Source: Burkholderiales bacterium | GTDB lineage: Bacteria > Pseudomonadota > Gammaproteobacteria > Burkholderiales > Burkholderiaceae_C | Reading direction: 5' to 3' | Assembly: GCA_947372225.1 (NCBI GenBank) | Contig: CANBSV010000065.1 | Span: 1 to 15,324 of the forward strand | DNA: 15,324 bases | Part shown: positions 6,441 through 13,700 of the stretch, piece after piece | Numbering within the stretch: the first letter of the stretch is position 1 | Layout: every line of letters starts with the position of its first letter | Notes under the pieces: model-generated | The model's database searches: none | What the model saw: only the letters and a program-made list of their open reading frames with translations | Told to the model about the DNA's origin: nothing | Made by a program: the position numbers and the translations under genes

Positions 6441-6866
6441 TCAAGGTGCAAATCGTTCGTTGCCCACGACCCCGAGTTGGGTCACCCCCGAGCGCTGAGC
6501 GCTGGACAGCACCCGTGCCACAGCGCCATAGGGTGCCTGCCCATCCGGGCGCAAATGAACCTCCGACGGCTCTGCCGCCAGGGCCACCTGGCGCAACTTC
6601 AGGTCCAAGGTTGACCGATCAGCCAGCAGCACCGAATCCCACAGCACGCTGCCATCGGCGTTGATGTCGATGGTGACCACGACAGGTGGCTTGTTTGGCG
6701 GTGGCGGCTTGCCTTGCGGCAGGTTGAGGTTGACCGCATGCAGTTGCACCGGGATCGTGATGATCAGCATGATGATCAACACCAGCATCACATCGATCAG
6801 CGGGGTGGTGTTGATGTCCATCATCACCTCGGCATCGCTATCGGCCGGCCCGAGATTCATCCCCAT
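6441..6866 (-). CDS. exbD: ExbD-family protein, second of a tandem pair
   Basis: Single-pass inner-membrane protein of the ExbD/TolR family, 141 residues. The N-terminal DINTTPLIDVMLVLIIMLIIT carries the proton-pathway Asp25, and the helix spans about 23-45. The periplasmic domain opens with a Pro-rich stretch (QGKPPPPNKPP) and has the family's DGSVLW and HLRPDGQAPYGAVARVL blocks. A strong ribosome site, GAGGAG, lies five bases before the ATG at 6866. It follows the first exbD of this operon by 36 bases and closes the minus-strand run. The order tonB-exbB-exbD1-exbD2 is known from Xanthomonas, where the second ExbD has a specialised role; whether this gene is equivalent to exbD2 is an inference. 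Confidence 0.93.
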   Translation of the reverse strand: MGMNLGPADSDAEVMMDINTTPLIDVMLVLIIMLIITIPVQLHAVNLNLPQGKPPPPNKPPVVVTIDINADGSVLWDSVLLADRSTLDLKLRQVALAAEPSEVHLRPDGQAPYGAVARVLSSAQRSGVTQLGVVGNERFAP

Positions 6867-6902
6867 GCAGACTCCTCACAGATCGTCCGGGACGTGCGCA
6901 TC

Positions 6903-7328
6903 TCAACCCTTGGCAGGCGGCTGGGTGACGAAACTCACCTTCAGGATGCCCGCCCGCTGGCAAGCCAGCACCACCCGTCCGACGGCTTCGTAACGCGTGG
7001 CCTCGTCGCCGCGCACATGCACTTCGGGTTGCGGCTGGCGCGCGCCCAGTTGCTCGAGCCGTGACGCCAGAGCCGCTTGATCGGCCAGCCTCTGAGCGTT
7101 CCAGTAAACGGCGCCCTCGCGATCCACCGAGATCTCGACGTTATCGGGACGAGTCTGGCGGGGCTGGTTGACTTCCTTGGGCAGCGACAGCGCCACGGTC
7201 TGCGTGACCACCGGAATGGTGATCAGAAAGATGATCAGCAACACCAGCATCACGTCCACCAGGGGCGTGGTGTTGATGGCGCTGATGACAGCGTCGTCTT
7301 CGTCACCCGATGCGAAATGAATGGCCAT
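6903..7328 (-). CDS. exbD: ExbD-family protein, first of a tandem pair
   Basis: Single-pass inner-membrane motor component, 141 residues, with Asp25 in AINTTPLVDVMLVLLIIFLIT and one helix at about 23-42. The periplasmic domain has REGAVYWN and VHVRGDEATRYEAVGRVV. I start at the ATG at 7328, 16 bases past the exbB stop, because it puts the catalytic aspartate at the same position as in the paralogue and in E. coli ExbD. An upstream ATG at 7385 would add 19 residues overlapping exbB. No clear Shine-Dalgarno precedes either start, so coupling to exbB translation is likely. The gene resembles its neighbour at DNA level around the membrane helix (7221-7275 against 6756-6815), consistent with an old tandem duplication. 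Confidence 0.93.
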   Translation of the reverse strand: MAIHFASGDEDDAVISAINTTPLVDVMLVLLIIFLITIPVVTQTVALSLPKEVNQPRQTRPDNVEISVDREGAVYWNAQRLADQAALASRLEQLGARQPQPEVHVRGDEATRYEAVGRVVLACQRAGILKVSFVTQPPAKG

Positions 7329-7344
7329 GCCGTGAAAGCGGGGG

Positions 7345-8184
7345 TCAGCCCACACCCTTGGTGCTGACAAGGATCGCGTGAACATCGGCGCTGAATGTGC
7401 GCACCGCGTCCATCGTCACCTTGTTGCGGCGAACGAGCCAGTTGTAGCCCAGCACCGCGGGCACCGCCACGGCCAAGCCGATGGCCGTCATGATGAGCGC
7501 CTCGCCCACCGGGCCGGCCACCTTGTCGATGCTGGCCTGCCCGGCAATGCCGATCGCGGTGAGGGCGTGATAGATGCCCCACACCGTTCCGAACAGTCCC
7601 ACAAAAGGCGCCGTCGAACCCACGGTCGCCAGGACCGCCAGGCCGCCCTGCAAACGCGCTTGCACCTGCTCGACACTGCGTTGAACGCTCAGCGTGAGCC
7701 AGGTGTCCCGGTCGATGTTCGCGGTGACCGTGCCCGCCTGCCGCTCACGCGCTCGCAAGCCCGACTCGGCGATGAAACGAAACGCGCTGCCCTCTCGCAG
7801 AGCCTTCGCGCCTTGGTGCAAGGTGAGCGCCGAGGCGAACATCTGCTGCGCCTCCCGGGCATCGCTGTCGAGCCTGAGGCTCGTGCGCAGCCGGGTGATC
7901 ACGACGTACCAACTGCCCATGCTCATCAGCAACAGGATCAGCAAGGTCGTCTTGGACACGAGGTCGCCCTGCTCCCAAAGCGCGTCCAGCCCGTAAGGGT
8001 TGGAGCCGCCCGATGGGTTTGACGTTGCGATCGTCACGCCGTCACCGGGAACTGCCACCGATTCGGTCGCCGCAGCTGCGCTCTGGACAAGAGCGGGCGG
8101 CAGGGGCAGCAGCACCGCCGCGATGGCGAGCAGGCAGCCCACACGCGTCAGTGTCCGCCCGGCCTTGTGAAGGGTCTTGAGCAT
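7345..8184 (-). CDS. exbB: ExbB proton channel with signal peptide and periplasmic N-terminal extension
   Basis: Channel subunit energising TonB. It has 279 residues, longer than the 211-residue ExbB at the left of this window. Residues 1-39 look like a cleavable signal (basic MLKTLHKAGR, hydrophobic LLAIAAVLLPLPPAL, then QSAAAA), followed by a short Gly/Ser-rich periplasmic stretch. The three channel helices are at about 78-98, 180-205 and 226-248, with the conserved GSTAPFVGLFGTVWGIYHAL and the second core helix (ALIMTAIGLAVAVPAVLGYN). The ATG at 8184 is chosen because it begins the signal peptide; the upstream in-frame start at 8256 would lie inside tonB. The gap to tonB is 22 bases and to exbD 16. 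This long form occurs with dedicated TonB systems in other proteobacteria. Confidence 0.93.
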   Translation of the reverse strand: MLKTLHKAGRTLTRVGCLLAIAAVLLPLPPALVQSAAAATESVAVPGDGVTIATSNPSGGSNPYGLDALWEQGDLVSKTTLLILLLMSMGSWYVVITRLRTSLRLDSDAREAQQMFASALTLHQGAKALREGSAFRFIAESGLRARERQAGTVTANIDRDTWLTLSVQRSVEQVQARLQGGLAVLATVGSTAPFVGLFGTVWGIYHALTAIGIAGQASIDKVAGPVGEALIMTAIGLAVAVPAVLGYNWLVRRNKVTMDAVRTFSADVHAILVSTKGVG

Positions 8185-8206
8185 GGTGAGGCAACTCTCC
8201 CGTAGA

Positions 8207-8884
8207 TCAGCGAATATCAAAGTAGAACTCCTGGCGGATCTGCACGTCGTCGCCAACGCACACGTAGCCTTCTTTCATGGCCGTTTCGATCGCCTGCACG
8301 AAGGCGCGCAGCACCCTGCGATCGGTGACGCCTTTCAGCGACGTGCGTTCCACGTCCACCTGCACCACCCGCCCGGCCTTGATCGTCCCGATCACGAAAA
8401 TGCTGCCACGCACCTCGCTCGACACGCTGGGCGCCTGCGGTGGCGGTGTGCGGCTGCAGGCGATGCCCGCGGCCACGGGGCCCACCGGCCTGGGCGGTGC
8501 CACCGCGGCAGGCGCAGGTGCCATTTCACGCGCCACCGGCGCGGGTGAATTATCCGGCACAGCCACAGGCATCAACGGCGCCGGCGTTGCCGGAACGACA
8601 GTCTGCGGGGCCTGGGCCGGCTCTGTCTTCCTGGCGGCCGCCACGGCCTTGGGCGCTGCCACAGGCTTGGTCTCGGCGGGCTTGTCCGGCGGCGGCGGGG
8701 AAGGAGGATGCGGCGGCTGGACCTCTTCGATGATCCTGGTTTCGACCAGCACGCTCACGCTGTCGCCCACCTTGCGCGCCAAGCCGTTCATCAACGCCCA
8801 ACCCAGCAGCAAGTGAAACAACACCACCGCAGCGAATCCCGTCCAGCGTCGGCGGGAGTCCTCTTGCCGCGTTGAAAAATCCAT
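8207..8884 (-). CDS. tonB: TonB energy transducer
   Basis: Periplasm-spanning protein that passes energy from ExbB/ExbD to outer-membrane receptors. It has 225 residues: a basic N-terminus (RRRW), one membrane helix (about 15-34, with His24 in VVLFHLLLGWAL, comparable to the functional His20 of E. coli TonB), a long Pro/Ala-rich spacer (about 52-152) and a C-terminal domain (about 153-225, GSIFVIGTIKAGRVVQVDVE...). The C-terminal domain lacks the usual YP motif and ends EFYFDIR. Cys143 and Cys209 could form a disulfide. It resembles the short TonB variants I associate with Burkholderiales. I use the ATG at 8884, which has AGGA upstream, rather than a TTG at 8926. The partner receptor gene lies immediately upstream, 79 bases away. 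Confidence 0.9.
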   Translation of the reverse strand: MDFSTRQEDSRRRWTGFAAVVLFHLLLGWALMNGLARKVGDSVSVLVETRIIEEVQPPHPPSPPPPDKPAETKPVAAPKAVAAARKTEPAQAPQTVVPATPAPLMPVAVPDNSPAPVAREMAPAPAAVAPPRPVGPVAAGIACSRTPPPQAPSVSSEVRGSIFVIGTIKAGRVVQVDVERTSLKGVTDRRVLRAFVQAIETAMKEGYVCVGDDVQIRQEFYFDIR

Positions 8885-8963
8885 CGAGTCCTGGCCTGTG
8901 GGCTTCAAAGCCGCGAAGGCTAACAAATGCCGGGGTGTCCAGCGGTCTCAAATTCGGCGCGAC

Positions 8964-11744
8964 TCAAAACCCGTAAGCCAGATTGGCGTAAAAGGTGCGG
9001 CCCCGCGGGTCGTAGTAGCGGTCGTCATAGCCCGTTTGAAAGCCCTGGTTGGTGCCGCCCACGGCCAGCGAGCGCGGCGGATCGCGGTCGAACACATTGA
9101 GCACGCCGATGTTCAGGTGAGTGGAGCGCGTCAGGCGCCAGCTCGTTTGCCAGTCGATGGTGATGTGGTCGGCCACCCGGCGCTTCAGCGTGTCAACCAA
9201 GGTGCCGATCGACCCGTCGGGGTTGACGATGTTGACGTCGGCCAGCCCGGAGGCAGCCACATCGAAGTCCCGGTACCCCGACTTGTAGTTCAGCGCCACC
9301 GTGTGCACCCAATCGCCCACGGACACCGTGTTGACCCAGCGCGCCTGCCAGCGAAAGGTCACCTGCCCGTTGTCGCCCAAGCGTCCGAGGCTCGACGCGT
9401 AGGCGGCGTCCTTCATCGTCTGGTAGCTGTCGCGCAGCATCCAGGTCGCGTTCAGCTGCGAGGTCAGATCGACACCGCGGATCAGGCTGGTACGCCCCGC
9501 CACGTCGAAGTCGATGCCGGTGCGCAGCTCTTTGCCCTGGTTCAGGTTGGGTTGATACAGCGCCAGCAAGGTCTGACCCGTGGATGAACTCACCGTGGTG
9601 GTGAAGCTGCCGGCGTACTTGCTGTAGTCGCTGAGGATCGTGTTCTGGTCGATCTGCCCGATCGCATCGCGTATGCCCACCGCCCACAGATCCGCGCCGA
9701 ACGTGAACGACTGACTGGGCTCGATGCGAAAGCCCAGCGTGGCCTGCGTCGATCGCTCGGGCTTGAGCTTCGCGTTGCCCGAAGCGATCACATCGGCTTG
9801 GGCGCCATCCAGGCAGGTCGCGCCCAGCGAGGCCGCCACGTCGTTGAGGGTGATGCCGTTGGGGTCGGCCAGCGCACAGTCGAGGCTGCCGCCGGTCACA
9901 CCGTACTTCTGGCGGCCCGCCTTGATCTGGAAGATCGACGGCGCCTTGTAGCCCGTGCCCACCGAGCCGCGCAGCAGCAAACCGGACATCGGCGTCCAGC
10001 GACCCGACAGCTTCGCGTTGGTGGTGCCGCCGAAGTCGGAGTAGTGGTCGTGGCGCAGCGCCGCCGTCAGCTCGACGCCCTTGGCCACCGGCGCCACCAG
10101 TTCAGCGAAGGCGCCGTAGATGTGGCGTGAACCGCGCAGCGGCACCTCGGCCGCGTCATCGCCAAAACGGGTGTCACCGACCGAGCCCTGCGCCAACGCG
10201 CTGGGCTGGTAGATGTACTGCTCGCGAAACACGCTCACGCCGCTGCCCAGTTGCAGCGGCCCGTCAGCCAGCGCGGTCAGTTCGGTGCTGACACGCGCCT
10301 CGATGCCATCGAGCATCGACTTGCCGCCGTTCCAGTAGCCGGTGTACCTCGCGTTGGCGATGGCCGCGCGTGCGGCGTCGCTTTGCTGTCCTGGCAACGC
10401 GAACGGATCGACCACCGTGTTGAGCGCGTCGAGCACCCGGTTGTTGTAGCCATAGCCATCGGCCAGGCTGCCCCTGACCACGCTTTGCGAGTGGGTGTAG
10501 GCTAGGTTGTAGTCCCACGAGCCCAGTTTGCCTTCGACCCCCAGCACCATGTGCAGCGACTCGGCGCGGTCGTCGGTGACGCGCTTGCCCAGATCGGTGA
10601 AGCGATAACTCGCCAGCACGCCGCCCAAATCAGGGTCGTTGTAGCCGCCGGCCGCAACGGCCTGGCCAAAGTACGGCGAGCTCGGCGCGATCACCACCTC
10701 GCTCGGGTTGTACGAAACGGTAGACAGCGATTTGCTGCGCGTGAACACCATGTCGCCAAACAGCGTGGTGTCGCCACTTCCGAGCTTGCGGTCGAACGAC
10801 GCTGTCAGGCTTTGCCGCTTGCGCTCGGGGTAGATCTCGAGGTCGCTGGTGAAGTCGTAAGTGCAGGCCTGCTCATCTGGGTTCGACACCACGAAGTGGT
10901 GCGCCGGGCACGTGCCGTTGGCCAGCAGATACGGGTTGAAGCGGTTGAAGTTCTGGTCGTACACGTTGGCCGGGATGCTGCGGCTCGACGCGGTCTGGAA
11001 GCGGTATTTCTGTCCGCCTTCGGTGAAGAAGAACTCCCCGCTGCGGGCGAATTTGCGCTCCTTGGCCGCCAGTGAGGTGCGCTTGTCGGCGCTCGCCGAT
11101 AGCACCACGCTGAAGCCATCGGCCTCGATGTCGCCGAAGCCCTTGGTCATGCTGACGTGGGTCTCGCGCGCCCCGCCACGCGGAAACGACACCCCTGCCG
11201 TCGCCGTGCCCTCAGTGCCGCCGCGCCGGGTGATGAAGTTGATGACGCCGGCAATGGCATCCGAGCCATACAACGCCGAAGCCCCGTCGCTGAGCAACTC
11301 GATGCGCTCGATGGCCGAGATCGGGATGCTGTTGAGGTCGATCGCGTTGTTGGAGCCGGTGAGCGACTGACCGCCAAACGGTGCCAGGCGGCGCCCGTTG
11401 AGCAGCACCAGCGTGCGCGTCTCGCCAATGTTGTGGATCGACGCGCCCGCAAAGCCATAGCTCTCGAGCCCCACCGAGCCTGACTCGGAAGTGCCGCCCA
11501 TCAGCGCGGGCAGGTTCTTGAGCAGATCAACCGTAGACGTGTAGCCGCTGCGCTCGATGGTTTCGCGCTTGATGACTTGCACCGGCAGCGCCGACTCGGC
11601 GTCGATACGCCGGATCGACGAGCCGGTGATCTCGACACGCTCAAGCGTTTGCTGGGCCTGAGCACCGGGCTGCCCCAGCGCGGTGCACAACAGCAAACCT
11701 GTCTGGCAAAGAGCGGCAGCGGCAGGGGCTTTGAGGGACTTCAT
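8964..11744 (-). CDS. TonB-dependent outer-membrane receptor
   Basis: Large ligand-gated outer-membrane importer of 926 residues. A signal peptide ends at about residue 30 (GAQA/QQ). A TonB-box-like stretch (ERVEITGSSIRR, 35-46) follows, then the plug (about 50-172, with TLVLLNGRRLAPFGG, IPISAIERIELLSDGASALYGSDAIAGVINFITRR) and a barrel ending in aromatic Phe (NLAYGF). VFDRDPPRS and YYDPRGRTFYANL near the end are typical of this receptor type. Two Cys pairs (279/294 and 623/644) probably bridge extracellular loops. The ligand is not evident. GGAG six bases before the ATG supports the start. It lies 27 bases after the ABC ATPase gene and just before tonB, which suggests it feeds the peptide-type ABC importer. 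Peptides, peptide-like siderophores or metallophores, or haem are all possible. Confidence 0.93.
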   Translation of the reverse strand: MKSLKAPAAAALCQTGLLLCTALGQPGAQAQQTLERVEITGSSIRRIDAESALPVQVIKRETIERSGYTSTVDLLKNLPALMGGTSESGSVGLESYGFAGASIHNIGETRTLVLLNGRRLAPFGGQSLTGSNNAIDLNSIPISAIERIELLSDGASALYGSDAIAGVINFITRRGGTEGTATAGVSFPRGGARETHVSMTKGFGDIEADGFSVVLSASADKRTSLAAKERKFARSGEFFFTEGGQKYRFQTASSRSIPANVYDQNFNRFNPYLLANGTCPAHHFVVSNPDEQACTYDFTSDLEIYPERKRQSLTASFDRKLGSGDTTLFGDMVFTRSKSLSTVSYNPSEVVIAPSSPYFGQAVAAGGYNDPDLGGVLASYRFTDLGKRVTDDRAESLHMVLGVEGKLGSWDYNLAYTHSQSVVRGSLADGYGYNNRVLDALNTVVDPFALPGQQSDAARAAIANARYTGYWNGGKSMLDGIEARVSTELTALADGPLQLGSGVSVFREQYIYQPSALAQGSVGDTRFGDDAAEVPLRGSRHIYGAFAELVAPVAKGVELTAALRHDHYSDFGGTTNAKLSGRWTPMSGLLLRGSVGTGYKAPSIFQIKAGRQKYGVTGGSLDCALADPNGITLNDVAASLGATCLDGAQADVIASGNAKLKPERSTQATLGFRIEPSQSFTFGADLWAVGIRDAIGQIDQNTILSDYSKYAGSFTTTVSSSTGQTLLALYQPNLNQGKELRTGIDFDVAGRTSLIRGVDLTSQLNATWMLRDSYQTMKDAAYASSLGRLGDNGQVTFRWQARWVNTVSVGDWVHTVALNYKSGYRDFDVAASGLADVNIVNPDGSIGTLVDTLKRRVADHITIDWQTSWRLTRSTHLNIGVLNVFDRDPPRSLAVGGTNQGFQTGYDDRYYDPRGRTFYANLAYGF

Positions 11745-11771
11745 CGCGGCTCCATCGGCTCCAGAGTGGGG

Positions 11772-13694
11772 TTACACGAGCCGGGGCACCGCCGCCAGCA
11801 GGTCTCTCGTGTAAGGCTCGCGCGGATCAGCAAGCAACGCGCCAGTGGCGGCCGACTCGACGATGCGTCCTCGCTGCATCACCGCCACGTGGTCGGCGAT
11901 GTACTCGACCACGCCGAGGTGGTGGGTGATGAACAGGTACGACAGCCCCAGTTCGCGTTGCAACTCGAGCAGCAGGTTGAGGATCTGTGCCTGCACCGAC
12001 ACATCCAACGCCGACGTGGGCTCGTCGCACACGATCAACCGTGGCTCGACCGCCAGCGCGCGGGCGATTGCCAAACGCTGGCGCTGCCCGCCGGAGAACT
12101 CGTGCGGATGGCGTTGCAGCGCGTCAGCGCGCAAGCCCACACGCTCGATCAGCGACTCGAGCCGCTGCCGGCGCGCATCGGCGTCGAGTTCGGGACGCAG
12201 CGTGAGCAGCCCCTCCTCCAGCACTTCGTACACGCGCATGCGCGGGTTCAACGACGCGTAGGGATCCTGAAAGATCATCTGCACCGAGCGGCGCGCCAGT
12301 CTGAGCGCTTCGCCGTTCAAGCTGAACAGGTCTTGCCCGTCGAGCAGCGCACGACCTTCGATCACCGCCTGGCCACGCAACAACTGCACGATCGCCTTGC
12401 CCAGCGTGGTCTTGCCGCAACCCGACTCGCCCACCAGCGCCAGCGTCTGTCCGCGAGCCAGCGTGAGCGACACGTCGGCCACCGCCACCGAATGCGAAGT
12501 CACCCGCTGCAGCAACCCGGCGCGTATGGGAAAACGCACGCTGAGCGACTGCACATCCAGCAGCGGCGAAGGCTCGGGCGACGATTCGGCACGCAGTGGC
12601 GTGGGGCTGCCACTCGCGCTCCATGCCAACGGGCTGACTGAGGCGGCAACCGGGCTTGTCGCGGGCGTCGTGCGATCCGGCAAGGACTCGCCCTGTGGAC
12701 CGCCGCCATCCGAGGGCACGTGCAGCCAGCAGCGCACCTCGCGCGGCCGCTCGCCCACTGCGGTCGCATCCTCGGCGCCCGGCGATGCCAGCACCGGCAC
12801 CTCGCGGTGGCAGCGGTCGAACGCCCGGTCGCAGCGCGGCGCAAAGCGGCAACCGGTGAACATCTGCGACAGCGGCGGCACGCTGCCGCCGATCGCCGCC
12901 AGCGGCTCGCCACGCTTGCCGAACCCCGGCAGCGACTCCAGCAGCAGCCGCGCATAGGGGTGCTTTGGGTCGGCAAAGAATTCAGCGGCGGGCGCCACCT
13001 CGACGATTTGCCCGGCGTACATCAGCGCCACGCGATGCGCCATGCCCGCCACCACCGCCAGATCGTGGGTGATCAGCAGCAGCCCCATGCCCTGCTCGCG
13101 CTGCAAGTCCTTGAGCAATTCGAGAATCTGCGCCTGAATCACCACATCGAGCGCGGTGGTCGGCTCGTCGGCCACCAGAAAGTCAGGCTCGGCGGCCAGC
13201 GCGATGGCGATCATCACGCGCTGCTTCTGGCCGCCGCTGAGCCGAAACGGGTAGTCGTCGATGCGCCGGGCCGGCTCGGGAATGCCCACACGGCCCAGCC
13301 AGTCGATGGCCTTGGCGCGCGCCGCCGCGCCACGCACGGCGGTGTGCGTCTCGATCGCTTCGACGATCTGCGCGCCGATGCGCATGATCGGATTCAAGCT
13401 GGTCGCCGGCTCCTGAAAGATCATGCCGATGCGCCCGCCGCGCAGCCGGCGCATGGCCGCCTCGGGCAGTGCCAGTGTGTCCGTCCCCTCGATGTCGATA
13501 CGTCCGTCGGTGATGTGGCCGGCATCGGGCAGCAAACGCATCAGCGCCAGCGCGGTCAGGCTCTTGCCGCAGCCTGATTCGCCCACCAGCGCAAAGGTCT
13601 CGCCGCGCTCGATGGCCAGCGACAGCCCGTCGATCGCGCGCACCAGACCGGCGTCCGCGTCGAACACCACCCCGAGGTTGTCGATGTTCAGCAT
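11772..13694 (-). CDS. Fused double-ATPase subunit of a peptide-type ABC importer
   Basis: Cytoplasmic ATPase with both nucleotide-binding domains in one chain, like E. coli YejF (529 residues) but longer at 640. Domain 1 has Walker A GESGCGKS (38-45), Q-loop MIFQEP, signature LSGGQKQR (152-159), Walker B LVADEP (173-178) and the switch His210. It is followed by an oligopeptide-transporter C-terminal extension with Cys282, Cys288, Cys295 and Cys322. A Ser/Pro/Ala-rich linker (about 329-378) leads to domain 2: Walker A GESGCGKT (422-429), MIFQDP, signature FSGGQRQR (533-540), Walker B IVCDEP (554-559), His591. Both sites look catalytically intact. The gene starts six bases after the permease stop and has no strong ribosome site, so coupling is likely. 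The family covers Opp, Dpp, Nik, Gsi and Yej; the substrate is not readable. Confidence 0.95.
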   Translation of the reverse strand: MLNIDNLGVVFDADAGLVRAIDGLSLAIERGETFALVGESGCGKSLTALALMRLLPDAGHITDGRIDIEGTDTLALPEAAMRRLRGGRIGMIFQEPATSLNPIMRIGAQIVEAIETHTAVRGAAARAKAIDWLGRVGIPEPARRIDDYPFRLSGGQKQRVMIAIALAAEPDFLVADEPTTALDVVIQAQILELLKDLQREQGMGLLLITHDLAVVAGMAHRVALMYAGQIVEVAPAAEFFADPKHPYARLLLESLPGFGKRGEPLAAIGGSVPPLSQMFTGCRFAPRCDRAFDRCHREVPVLASPGAEDATAVGERPREVRCWLHVPSDGGGPQGESLPDRTTPATSPVAASVSPLAWSASGSPTPLRAESSPEPSPLLDVQSLSVRFPIRAGLLQRVTSHSVAVADVSLTLARGQTLALVGESGCGKTTLGKAIVQLLRGQAVIEGRALLDGQDLFSLNGEALRLARRSVQMIFQDPYASLNPRMRVYEVLEEGLLTLRPELDADARRQRLESLIERVGLRADALQRHPHEFSGGQRQRLAIARALAVEPRLIVCDEPTSALDVSVQAQILNLLLELQRELGLSYLFITHHLGVVEYIADHVAVMQRGRIVESAATGALLADPREPYTRDLLAAVPRLV

Positions 13695-13700
13695 GGCGGC

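Noticed and set aside
6779..7275. Similar DNA in the two exbD genes as an insertion-type repeat
   Set aside because: The similarity follows the conserved membrane-helix codons of two paralogues and shows no target-site or terminal-repeat structure.
8885..8963. Separate promoter for tonB
   Set aside because: A TTGAGA hexamer is present, but the matching -10 position has only two consensus bases; simple readthrough from the receptor gene is enough.
11577..12641. 354-residue plus-strand open frame opposite the ATPase and the start of the receptor gene
   Set aside because: It spans the junction of two well-supported genes on the other strand and its Gln/Arg/His-rich translation matches no family.
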